A stretch of 64,000 nucleotides of DNA, taken from NCBI GenBank assembly GCA_043228905.1, contig JBHGNT010000008.1:14446001-14510000 (forward strand). The letters run 5' to 3'. The DNA comes from Azolla caroliniana. Lineage: Eukaryota; Polypodiophyta. Of this stretch, positions 11,701 through 20,500 are shown one piece after another (positions within the stretch are counted from its first letter, which is position 1; each line of letters begins with the position of its first letter). The notes under the pieces are model-generated. The model saw only the letters and a list, made by a program, of their open reading frames with translations, was not told the origin of the DNA and ran no database searches. The position numbers and the translations under genes are program-made.

Positions 11701-14700
11701 TATGGAATGTAGTCAATGGTAGTGACAAGAAACCACCAGTAACTTCATCCTCTTCAACCAAATCAGTTGCTGGCTCATCTAACGCTGAGATTGAAGCTTG
11801 GCTAGATAAGGATTCTCGTGCTCATGCTTTCCTCATGTTTAATATTAAACCGAGCATCGCTCGTCAATTTCAAGATAAAGATGACGAGAAAGCCAATGAA
11901 CTATGGACAGCCATCAAAAGGAGGTATCATCGAGCTAATCATGCTCAAATGATAGCTATTGAAAGCCAACTAGCAAATCTCAAGATTCATGACACTCCCA
12001 ACATCATGGATCAAATAATGGAATTTGTCACTCTCCAAAAGGAACTAGTTTCTTTGGGAAGCAAGTCCACTGAAGTTGAGTTTGTGCATCGTCTAATGAT
12101 AAAGTTGCCCGAGTCATTCTCAGCCTTTTGTGACACCATTTCTCTTCTTCCCAACACACCTGACATGAATACATTTCTTGGTATGCTACAAGATAGGGCA
12201 ACAAGGAAGAAAAGTGCTCAAACTTCCAATGAGACGCTTCTACATGCGACAAGTAAAGGCAAGTGGAAGCAAAATGGTAACTCCTACAACAAACCCAATC
12301 CAAGACCGCCAAACAACCCAGCTTACAAGGAGCTCACTTGTCATTATTGTGGCTACAAAGGTCACATTCAGCCAGATTGTCGGAAAAAGAAAAGGGACAA
12401 TGCTAAGAACTCTTCTTCTACCAGAAATCAACCTACACCGAAATCCAACTCGGCCCACTCAGCCAAAGCAACAGTTTTCCTTGGCATTGAGGAACATACT
12501 TCACATTTGGCTGGACCAACTACTTCAACCATCGATGAGTGGTTAGTAGATAGTGGTGCCACTTCACACATGACCTATGACAAATCCATTTTGCATGATG
12601 TGAAGCCTAGCTCTTCCCAAATCTCTATAGGAGATGCCTCAAGCATTGAGGCTTCATGTGTGGGTAATGTGTTTCTTGACAATTCTTCAAGTGAAGAACC
12701 TGTCGTTCTTCAAGATGTGCTACATGTGCCTCGCATCTCTACCAACCTACTTTCGGTTTACAAAATCACCAAGCAAGGTTATGGAGTCTACTTTGATAGC
12801 TCAGTTTTGGAAGTGATTGACACCAACAGCCTACAAATTGTAGCTAGTGGCACACAAGAAGGGGGTTTATATCGCCTAAAAAGCTCCCATAGCCCCTTGG
12901 AAAACTCCAAATCTCATCTTCTTCATCTTCTTCAAGGCTCTCATGCCTTGGTGGCACAAGAAGATCCCACGTTGTGGCATGCTAGGTTTGGTCATCTCAA
13001 CTATGATTCTCTTCAAAAGCTCTCCTCCTCCCAACTAGTTGAGGGTCTTCCTATTTTCAAATCTCCCAATACCCCATGTGTTGCTTGTCTTCATGGCAAG
13101 CAACATCGAGAGCCTTTCCCTCATGAAGCCACTCATCGAGCAACATCTATCTTGGAGTTAGTGCACATGGATCTTTGTGGTCCCATGAAAACCACTACTC
13201 TTGGTGGTGTACGCTACTTCATGCTTATAATTGATGACTTCTCCCGCAAGGTTTGGGTTTATTTTCTTGTAGAAAAATCCCAAGCCTTCGCAAAATTTCA
13301 AGAATGGGTAGCTCTCGTGGAGAACGAGACATCGAAGAAAGTTCGAAAGATCAGGTCGGACAATGGTGGAGAGTTTATGTCCAAAGCTTTCCACCATTTC
13401 TGCTCTCAACGAGGCATTGCTCGCCAATTTTCTACACCCAATACTCCTCAACAAAATGGAGTCGTGGAAAGGAAGAACCGGACAGTCCAAGAGATGGCTC
13501 GTACGATGCTATCTCAATCTGATCTTCCTCTCTCGTTTTGGGGTGAAGCTATCAACACAGCAATCTACATCATCAATTGCTGCCCAACAAAAGCAGTTGC
13601 TGGAATGACACCTGCAGAAGCATTTACAAGTGTAAAGCCCTCAGTATCTCATTTTAAAGTCTTTGGTTGTGATGCTTATGTTCACATTTCAGATCATAAA
13701 AGGACGAAATTTGAGTCCAAAACCAAGAAATGCAAATTTCTTGGTTACAACACACAATCTAAAGCATACAGGTTATGGGATTTAGAGTCAAAGTCCCTAG
13801 TCATATCCAGGGATGTTCATTTTGTGGAGTCTCAGCCGGATGACTCTAGGATTTCACCTGAGTTCATGGTTGAAATCCAAGCTCCTCCGGAATCTCCTAT
13901 TTTAGACGAAGTTGTCTCATCTTCAAGCCCCCCATCTCCTCCTACTCAATCTCTAACTTCGCCAACAATTCAAACCTCTCCCTCAACTCCACTTGTTTCC
14001 ACTCCCTCTACAAACCAGCTTCCACCACTTCCCAAGTGGCTTCAAGCCACCGTTTGTGATTCTCATCTCTCTGATGCTGAACTTCATGAGTATACATCTG
14101 GTTCTCGAACACGTAAGTCACAACGGCCTCTTCACTCATGCAACTTTGCCTTATTGTGCACTGTTGTGCAATCAAAAGAACCCACAACAGCAAAAGAGGC
14201 CCTTGTTCTTCCAAAGTGGAAAGCAGCAATGGAAGTTGAACTTGATTCCATTGAGCGGAATCATACATGGGAGCTGGTCCCACGGCCTCCACATCGACAA
14301 GTCATTGGATTGCAATGGATTTTCAAGACCAAATACCATGTCGATGGTACTTTGGATAAGCACAAGGCACGTTTAGTGGCAAAAGGCTACTCACAAGTTG
14401 AAGGAGTGGATTATGAGGAAACTTTTGCTCCAACAGCAAGGTACACATCTATCCGATGTGCGCTTGCACTTGCTGCTCACAACAAATGGGCCATTTTTCA
14501 AATGGATGTCAAGTTAGCCTTCCTTAACGGTGACTTGAAAGAGGAGGTTTATGTTGAACAGCCTCCAGGTTTCGAGATTTTAGAGCAGAAAAACATGGTC
14601 TACAGGTTACACAAAGCCTTGTATGGCTTAAAGCAAGGTCCCAAAGCTTGGCATGACAAAATTGATAGCTTCTTTCTCTCTCTTGGGTTTCAGAACTGTT

Positions 14701-14709
14701 ATGTTGACA

Positions 14710-14784
<75 letters not shown>

Positions 14785-17700
14785 CTATCTATCTATCTAT
14801 CTATATATATATATATATATATTTCCCGCTTCCAAGGCATGCCATTAATCAGCTCCTCGGTCGACTCAATGTTTGATGGCCGTTCTGGAGCTGAGAGGAG
14901 GTGTTGGAGGGTGGCAGCTCCAAACCTGCACTCTCTTTCATATTTATTATCTCTATACTACATTCTCTCTTTTCTCAGATTCTTCTCTCTAGAATCTGCA
15001 ACTCTTTAAATGCCTTCTCTCTCTAGAATCTACAATGCTTTAAATGCCTTTTCTCTCTTCTACCTTTTCCAAGATATTCCCTTTTATTCCTCGTGTTTTG
15101 TACCTGTTTGGTAGTACAAGAGTCACTTAACTACCAAACAGCCATTTCACCCACATTTCCCAATTTTGTATAAATAGGCTATACCAGCCTCTTTTGTATA
15201 GTTTTTCATTTTCTTTTTTGCTACTTAAAACAAGCTCTATTCCTTGGTTGTGTCTCTACTCTTTGCAACCATTTTTTCTACTGCTGTCTAACAGCCTTCT
15301 CACAGCTTGACTGTGCCTATTTTGTTTTAAGTCTTCCGCTGCTGCTATTAACAGCTTTTCTCACAATTTGTCCATGCTTTCCACACATCTTTGACCAAGC
15401 CAAATCCTTGTACGAATTTCTCTCACAACCACAATGTGCACTCTCGATTACAACATTCATTGGTAAAGTTCTTGAACATCGAGAGTTGCTACTCACTTTC
15501 ACACGTATCACGTGAAATGTAATATTTTTGGTCTCATAGGTCATATTTGACCTCCGAAGACGATAATATAATCTATCTATCTCTCAAGGGCTTCCAAATG
15601 GAGCAATCTTTGAAGCACAAAAACACCTACAATGGTGAGAATGGCAAGATCATGGTCCACAAGCCCAAGCCTACATGCATGATAAATTACTATTGCTTGA
15701 TCTATTGCAACCCTTGTGGAATGTCCTGGTCAGGGACCCAAACCTTCATTAACGTGCAGCACGTGGAGTGATGGGGCTAAAACAAGTTGCGATTGTTCTT
15801 TGTTGATGAGCTTGTATGTTGTATTGTTGTCCTTCCAACGACTTCTTCATGTGTCTCTTTAGTTCTAGCAAGAATTCTCAAGCACCATTTGTCCTCATAT
15901 TCCATTACCTTGATGAGGGGGCTAAACCCTTGGTTAAAGAGACAATGGTATCTCACTCTTATTTCATAAAAAACAGATAATTGGCAAACATAGTTTTCTT
16001 CATATTCCACTCCTTGATGACGCCATAGGTATGAGCATATCTGCGTAACTCAATCAATTGATGTGAAGAGGTTCATACTTGTCCTATCACACTACACAAT
16101 GCATGCAATAGATATAATCCACGTAAGAGGACTTGATGAATTCATCATCCAATATGTGTCAATAGTGTGCCTTATAGTGGGCCACCTTCCTACACGAGAT
16201 GTTGTGGGGTTAATGCATGTTCTTCCTTTATCCAAATTGATAATATCAGTTTGGATCACTCTATACTTTTCCACTTTGGCCATATTCAGATGGTGGCAAT
16301 CAAAGGTATATTGGAACAGGGGTAGTGCATTTATGCCTATACCATGAGACTCAAACCATTGTTGCGTTTCAAAATACCAACAATGATTATCTTCATGTTC
16401 AACAAGTTGTTTTGATGACATGAGAGCCAACCTTGAGTACCTTCGCTTAGGAATCTCCCCAAGACGTTGGATACTGATCACTGATCGGAATAATGCCTTG
16501 GTGATCGATCATTGGGGTTGCTCCCATCTCCACTAGAGATATATCAGGGGGCACCATCACTTTGCTCGTGGAACCGTACATGTATGGAGATCTCTAAAGG
16601 GATATCACAATTGAAAGCACATTTATCCTCAGCTAAAATCTTGAAATGTGTGGAACAATTATACATGATGAATGAAAGACACATGTCCAACATGTTTGCC
16701 ATAATGAAAATGGAAGCTTTTGAGTACAAGGAGGTAATGGGAAGTGTTAGAAAACTTCAAAATGGCAAGGTTGCAAATACACTTCACCGACATTCAGAAA
16801 TGACCAAATGGGCTAGCCCAGTGCCTAAAGAAGGATTGTATGCATTACTAAATCGGGTAGTGGCACAAGATTTTCCAACAGATTGGCAGGATAACTGGAT
16901 AGACACCATACAAATGTGGGAATAGAAATTGGTTCACCAACTATGAACGATTATGATGATCTTCTATCACAAAACTTCTAAACAGTATTGCTTAGTGTTT
17001 ACTCAATAAAAGGGCATCCCAACTGAACCAACACGTCTTGCGGCTGAAAACCCTCATAGGTTCTTATGGATTTGTCCCAATTCCTAGGATAACTAGTTCC
17101 CCAATTCCCTCACCCTTAAAACCATAGAAATTAGCTTTAGAATTGGTCGCACTCTCAAATGACTCCATTAGCTCTAAAACTGAACTTGAGTTCTACACAA
17201 TGCTACTTGATAGTGGATTACAATGCAAAATTCAGAGCAGAAAAATGAGGACAAGAGAAGAAGGAAAGAGATCATCATTTCTGATTTCCAGGAAGAGAAC
17301 AAAAAGAACAAGAGAAGAGCAGCAAAGAGAACATTGTTTCTCATTTATTTTCAGCTTGGGCAGAAATGTCATTCTGTGTTATTATGGCAATGGATTGCAA
17401 TGCTAAATGGGGAGATTAGTTATGGTGGACGACTCTGAGTAGGGAAGGTGGATACTTTTCATGAGTCCTCTTCTCCTCCTTTTTCTTCCTTCTTCTTCCT
17501 TCTATGGACTAATCATTTTTATCCATAGCAACAAAGCAAGACAAAGATACTGATGTGGCTTTTTTCTTTTGACCATACCCCTTCTTCTAAAACATGACCT
17601 TGATTGAATTGCATAAGTTTCTCTAATACTTTTTTGTGTCAATACTAGCAAAGACAATGAATTATTCCATCAGTTATTAGGCCGTATTGTCTCGAAAACT

Positions 17701-19741
17701 TACCCTACAGCATGTGGCAGTCAGCAACAAAATTATCTTAAAAAGCAGGGAATTAGATCCTAAGTTCATCCTTCAGGTCACCCTTACACTCCCTCACAAG
17801 GCATTGAACTTAAAGAATTAAAACTTGTGATTTGTTTTCCGCAGGCTTGAGGCATAGATTGTGAGCAATATGCAAGATCCTCACCATTAGTCTCGATGCA
17901 TAGAAACCCATTCAGCATGACCTCCCTACTAGTCTAGGTTATCTAAACTAATGTCAGCTCTGGTCATAACTTGTGGTGAACATTGTACTGATTAATTTCT
18001 GTCACCAAATTATATATCACTCGCTTTACTCTGGCCTCCACCCTACTACATTCACATCATTTTGAGTAAATATATATCTTTGCCACAAGCTGCTGAAGGA
18101 TTCTCTATCATTTACTTACAGGACTCTTCGGCAACCAAGCAAATGATAGAAAGGAAAGAATTCAAAAGTTACAGGACCCATCATTTATGAAAGGGACTCG
18201 GGACAACACCCACATAAAACCGTATTACTAGACAAAAAGAGCAAAGAAAATACCCTAGGAAGATTGCCATCCCTTCCATAAACAAAGGGCCATGTAGCAA
18301 TGGGCACGGTTAACCGAACCGAACCGTTAAGTCATGGTTTTAACGGTTTATTGATTCCAGAAATTTTTAATGGTTTGGTTTGGTTTGGATTTTCGATAAA
18401 TGGTTCGGTTCTAAAACTCGGGTTTATAGGTTTGGTTTAAAGGTTTCTAGGTTTTTGGTTAACTTTTTTTTACCTTAATAGTTTATTAATTTAATAGTTT
18501 AATTACTGGTTTTTTATTGATTTAATTAATTTAACTTAAATGATTATTTAATTTAACGTATTTTTGTTAATTTAGATGTTTAATTAGTTTGATTTAAATG
18601 GTTTGGTTTTAATTTTTTATTAAATGGTTCAGTTTGGTTTCAACTTTTCCCTAAATGGTTTGGTTTAATTTTTTTATTAAATGGTTCGGTTTGGTTTCAA
18701 CTTTCCCTAAACGGTTTGGTTTGGTTTTTGTTTTATATAAACGGTTCGGTTCGGTTTCTTTGCCTTGAAACCGAACCGTGCCCATTGCTAGGGTCAAGTG
18801 TAATAGAAAAATTCACTAATTGCCATATCTCTAATCAACAAAAGAGCGATTTGTGATAGAAGCTTCTGTAATTGAGAAAATGAAGAAAAAATAGCAAAAC
18901 AAAGTGGAAAAACTTAAGACACCTTACCAGATCTTTCATCAATGACAGGTGTGTGAAAGAAATCTCTATGAGCATCCAAGTACAGCCGAGAAACCTCATG
19001 GCCAGCTTTATAGCTTTCCAGAAAAATATCATCTATGTCTTTCAGAACAAATGCCAACCTTCGACTGCTTATCCATGGGATCGGAGATAACGGTGGTTGT
19101 TCAAATGGTTTACCTATTGCCCTGAAATGCTCTTCCTGATACTGATGATTTTCTTCTTCTCCCTCGTGATGATGACGATGCTTCCCAAAACCTGAATTTT
19201 CATTTCTACTCTCTGAATCATCGTCATCGTCGTCAGGTTCGTCATCCTCATCCTCATCATCTTCATCCTCATCATCATCATCATCCAATCCGTCTTCTTT
19301 ATTCCTGCCCTCTCCCCGATTCTTATCTCCATAACTCTTTGAGGTTGAGGAAGGAACTAAATTATGGAAAAAATCAGGCTGTGGCATACTACGTGCCCTC
19401 GGCAATGGTTTTTTCTCTTTCTCAAACTCAGGAGGTTCCGGGGGTGCAAGAACATGAGGGAGACCAGAGCCAGTATTCACACCCCTAGTACTCATATTGG
19501 CCATGGCCATAGCTCTGGAAGAAGGCAGGGAAGCTTTTTCTTCGTGCAACATTGAAGAGGAAGGATCTTCTATCTCGGCAAATTGCCGTATAGCTGCACC
19601 TGTATTCTTCAAAGAGGAAATATAGTAAGCGTGTGAAGAAGCAAATGCGTGTCTGTGAGAGGAAGCTTGTTTTATGTGTCGTTTCCTGGCCTTGCATAGC
19701 AGAACTTCCTCTGCCTCATCCTTAGAATTCACACACCCCAT
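1316..19741 (-). CDS. DUF630/DUF632 domain protein, four exons, 16.1-kb first intron
   Basis: Plant-specific DUF630/DUF632 family, which includes Arabidopsis NRG2 (nitrate signalling) and rice REL2 (leaf shape); the molecular activity is not well defined. Exons on the minus strand: 19741-18928, 2793-2639, 2579-2332 and 2078-1316 (stop TGA). Every junction has GT..AG ends and the phases agree (1, 0, 2), giving 659 codons without a stop, a normal family length. The N-terminus MGCVNSK is a typical myristoylation/palmitoylation signal, suggesting membrane attachment. DUF630 covers about residues 1-60, an Asp/Glu tract lies near 150-180, and DUF632 runs from about 235 to near the end, with coiled-coil character in the last exon. 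The long intron holds two Copia elements, LINE pieces and MITEs. I infer one working gene; two broken paralogues at the two ends is much less likely given the phase match. Transcript evidence would settle it. Confidence 0.86.
2822..3560 (+). pseudogene. LINE 3' fragment (degenerate)
   Basis: Bases from 2822 onward (gatccaaaagacagataaaagc) match the better-preserved LINE at 10440-10620, for example the shared stretch aatgtatcatgacatgggaaaaatg. Translation gives [11 protein letters not shown] and later [13 protein letters not shown], the latter also found at 15400-15440. Frameshifts and stops are frequent. The homology starts about 30 bases from the exon-2 splice acceptor of the host gene, so antisense LINE sequence lies next to that 3' splice site. 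A (GA)n run at 3511-3530 lies near its end. Confidence 0.6.
3699..4407 (+). repeat. 5' LTR of Copia copy 1 with an internal 249-bp duplication
   Basis: This LTR is 709 bases, against about 440-465 for the other LTRs of the family. The excess is a direct duplication: the unit starting ctctttcaat at 3801 is repeated from 4050. Both units contain the TATA box (tataaatag near 3982 and 4231), so the LTR carries two candidate core promoters. The 3' LTR lacks the duplication, so it arose after integration. Confidence 0.85.
4709..5870 (+). pseudogene. Copia 1 gag-protease relic
   Basis: Colinear with the intact reading frame of Copia copy 2. It starts at the equivalent ATG (4709) but has a stop after [13 protein letters not shown] (4748), further stops near 5153 and inside the CCHC zinc knuckle (YHYCG, stop, KGHIQPDC), and a small duplication disturbing the frame at the protease active site (VDSGAT, near 5690). 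Protease reads on to DVLHV and then jumps to RT at ATGTGC. Confidence 0.82.
6891..7430 (+). mobile_element. hAT-like non-autonomous MITE inside Copia 1
   Basis: A 540-bp AT-rich non-coding element starting TAGCAATGAGCACGGTT and ending AACCGTGCCCATCGCTA, so the two ends form inverted repeats of about 17 bases. It is flanked by a perfect 8-bp target duplication, CTGACAGC (6883-6890 and 7431-7438), which is the hAT signature. Many ggttcggtttggtt motifs lie near the ends. The strand is arbitrary. The insertion interrupts the RNase H frame at the codons for Asp-Ser. Confidence 0.87.
7431..8158 (+). repeat. Tandem partial copies of the MITE end
   Basis: After the complete MITE, its last ~320 bases plus the 8-bp target duplication and 11 bases of Copia sequence are repeated twice more. 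Unit borders (gtttattaatttaatgg) lie at 7113, 7449 and 7811, with the array ending near 8158; units are 336, 362 and 347 bases. Each junction joins Copia sequence aagtgcccg directly to MITE interior, so this is unequal duplication of one insertion, not three transpositions. Confidence 0.85.
8367..8807 (+). repeat. 3' LTR of Copia copy 1
   Basis: Starts at ttggagggtggcacctcc; the expected purine tract and the TG of the LTR start (present in copy 2 at about 14890-14903) are missing, so a small deletion spans the polypurine tract and LTR border. It carries the TATA box at about 8615 and ends TTCTCACA at 8807. Confidence 0.8.
8808..9414. other. Unassigned intronic spacer with a weak tRNA-like segment
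   Basis: No coding similarity recognised. At about 9292-9360 there is a tRNA-like pattern: a box-A-like ttggttagaaca and a perfect T-arm hairpin (caaga, loop gttcaaa, tcttg). The anticodon arm is poor, so this would be a tRNA-derived relic (possibly a SINE head), not a working tRNA. Confidence 0.3.
9415..10895 (+). pseudogene. LINE (non-LTR retrotransposon) relic, RT part, cut by Copia 2
   Basis: Translated pieces follow the order of a plant [13 protein letters not shown] and a basic linker (9430-9540), then [43 protein letters not shown] and [23 protein letters not shown], which is RT with the PLSP motif (9640-9960). [14 protein letters not shown] and [17 protein letters not shown] follow, and finally a Cys-rich tail [19 protein letters not shown] (10820-10880). 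The YADD segment is deleted between AESFKYL neighbours. The fragment stops at 10895 where Copia 2 starts and resumes at 15366. Confidence 0.82.
11577..14876 (+). CDS. Copia gag-protease-integrase-partial RT polyprotein (1099 codons, defective)
   Basis: One open frame from ATG 11577. Order: gag with the DGNNYLDWE start; CCHC knuckle [14 protein letters not shown] (about residue 257); aspartic protease [12 protein letters not shown] (about 323); integrase zinc motif HARFGHLN...CVACLHGKQ (about 470-510); DDE core with [15 protein letters not shown] and [11 protein letters not shown] (about 535-640); a Ser/Pro-rich linker; RT start ([44 protein letters not shown]). At YVDNN the frame enters a CT/CTAT/TA microsatellite, read as a Ser-Leu repeat, then rejoins the natural C-terminus [10 protein letters not shown]. 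Catalytic YVDD and all of RNase H are lost, so the element could move only with help. Confidence 0.88.
14714..14820 (+). repeat. Compound (CT)n(CTAT)n(TA)n microsatellite replacing RT/RNase H
   Basis: A CT run to about 14781, then CTAT units and a TA run to about 14820. Copy 1 shows that about 0.9 kb of RT and RNase H normally lies here. Copy 1 reads aatctctatg at the same point, so the CT run appears to have grown from an aatctct seed at the deletion edge. Confidence 0.85.
15366..15545 (+). pseudogene. 3' tail of the LINE displaced by Copia 2
   Basis: Continues the LINE that ends at 10895: ccatgctttccacacatc...tctctcacaaccacaatgtgca aligns with 3275-3350 in the other LINE tail (ctatgctttccatgcatc...tctctcacaatcataatgtgca). 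Together with 9415-10895 it forms one LINE interrupted by Copia 2. Confidence 0.75.
15546..16511. other. Unassigned intronic sequence
   Basis: No family recognised on either strand. Short open frames are present (for example 16481-16092 minus) but show no motif, and they lie inside the host intron. Probably decayed transposon sequence. Confidence 0.4.
16512..16925 (+). pseudogene. LINE RT N-terminal fragment
   Basis: A 138-codon open stretch with the plant-LINE pattern just upstream of the RT palm: [19 protein letters not shown], then [33 protein letters not shown], corresponding to the usual W-x-x-x-x-I-x-P-I segment. It degenerates after 16925 into NWFTNYE-like debris. It probably belongs to a LINE lineage related to 9415-10895, but the two cover different parts, so I cannot say they are one insertion. 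Confidence 0.55.
16926..18286. other. Unassigned intronic sequence
   Basis: Purine-rich 17220-17330 gives low-complexity frames only. No splice-supported exon of the host gene fits here, because exon 1 and exon 2 already join in phase. Nothing else recognised. Confidence 0.4.
18295..18790. mobile_element. hAT-like MITE, second copy
   Basis: A 496-bp element starting TAGCAATGGGCACGGTT and ending AACCGTGCCCATTGCTA: perfect 17-base terminal inverted repeats. Flanks are GGGCCATG (18287-18294) and GGGTCAAG (18791-18798), an 8-bp target duplication with two mismatches. Its interior is closely related to 6891-7430. It lies 137 bases inside intron 1 from the exon 1 donor, and the gene's donor site remains intact. 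Confidence 0.86.
18928..19741 (-). CDS. Exon 1 of the DUF630/632 gene: DUF630, acidic linker, start of DUF632
   Basis: Encodes residues 1-271 plus one base of codon 272. The start is fixed by the family-typical MGCVNSK. The next residues ([28 protein letters not shown]) match the DUF630 pattern. Residues about 90-130 are proline-rich and 150-180 are mostly Asp/Glu. The exon ends in DERS followed by a GTAAGG donor at 18927, in the segment [15 protein letters not shown] where DUF632 begins. Taken alone this exon looks like a truncated gene; the rest is 16 kb away. Confidence 0.9.
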
Positions 19742-20133
19742 TGCTGGGTGGGCAGCAGCAGCAGAAGAAGAAGAAGAAGAAGAAGAACAGGGGAATGCTT
19801 TACATATCCATCATATACACACAAAATCTGTAGCTATATATATATATATATATACATAGCTAAGAAGAGAGAGATAACATGATCCAGGATCAATCTCTAC
19901 ATCTTCTTTTGGAAGACACTTCCACTGTCTTTTGTTCTGCCTCTGTTTTTTTTTAGGGTTTAGAATTTGTCTCTTCTTCTGCTTCGTCCTTTTCCCACCT
20001 GTGTGTGTATGTGAGTGGATGTGTAGGAGGTACACATACATACATACATACATACATACATTTAGGTAGAAGAAGGAGTGTAAAAGGCTGAGAGAGAGAG
20101 AGAGAGAGAGAAGGGCCTAGCCACGTGTGAGAG

Positions 20134-20169
<36 letters not shown>

Positions 20170-20462
20170 CTTGAGTGCTCTCTGCTCTGTTTTCTTTGCT
20201 TAGGTTCTTCTGGTAGGCAGCAGTTGTTGGGGCGGGCCCAGGAGAATCATGGATACCCGCCTGCCTCCACATCCGATCTCGACCTTGATGGTGCGATCAT
20301 CTCTTTTATACTTGGATGCACGCCTGCTCCCCGATATTGTCCATCTATCCCGATTGTTGCATCGTGTTTATGTATGTATTTCGGTGCATTGCTTTGTTGC
20401 ATGTGTGCTCGGAAAGAGTCCTCTGTGTAGCATCGGTTGCACATGTTTTAGATCGAGACACT

Positions 20463-20493
<31 letters not shown>

Positions 20494-20500
20494 AGTCTTG
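19742..20500 (-). promoter_or_regulatory. Upstream/leader region of the DUF630/632 gene, rich in simple repeats
   Basis: Directly upstream of the ATG (reading minus) lies a CTT run (19763-19788), then a TA run (19835-19856), a CATA run (20034-20060) and GA runs at 20092-20112, 20139-20168 and 20468-20494. CT-rich leaders and GAGA tracts are common in plant 5' regions. I cannot place the transcription start; no clear TATA box was chosen. Confidence 0.4.

Larger units (their letters stand above)
10896..15365 (+). mobile_element. Ty1/Copia LTR retrotransposon, copy 2, inserted into the LINE
   Basis: LTRs 10896-11345 and 14902-15365 both start TGTTGGAGGG and end TTCTCACA. The primer-binding site tggtatcaaagc follows at 11346. 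The LTRs differ by a few substitutions and by one short gap in the 5' copy (near 11312), so this copy looks younger than copy 1. Flanks are ATTCA (10891-10895) and ATTTG (15366-15370), best explained as an ATTCG target duplication decayed at its CpG on opposite strands. The interior has one long open frame, but RT is truncated and RNase H is missing. Confidence 0.9.
2794..18927 (-). other. Giant intron 1 of the DUF630/632 gene
   Basis: Donor GTAAGG at 18927 and acceptor CTGTAG ending at 2794. All recognisable coding sequence inside is retroelement, mostly in antisense to the gene. Contents in window order: LINE tail (2822-3560), Copia 1 (3699-8807, with a MITE complex), LINE 5' part (9415-10895), Copia 2 (10896-15365), LINE 3' tail (15366-15545), another LINE RT fragment (16512-16925) and a hAT-like MITE (18295-18790). 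In 15546-16511 and 16926-18286 I see nothing recognisable. Confidence 0.8.

Noticed and set aside
13158-14363. Several minus-strand open frames across the Copia 2 integrase and RT
   Set aside because: Antisense shadows of the Copia polyprotein.
16092-16481. 129-codon open frame on the minus strand inside intron 1
   Set aside because: No recognisable motif and not needed for the host gene, whose exon 1 and 2 phases already join.
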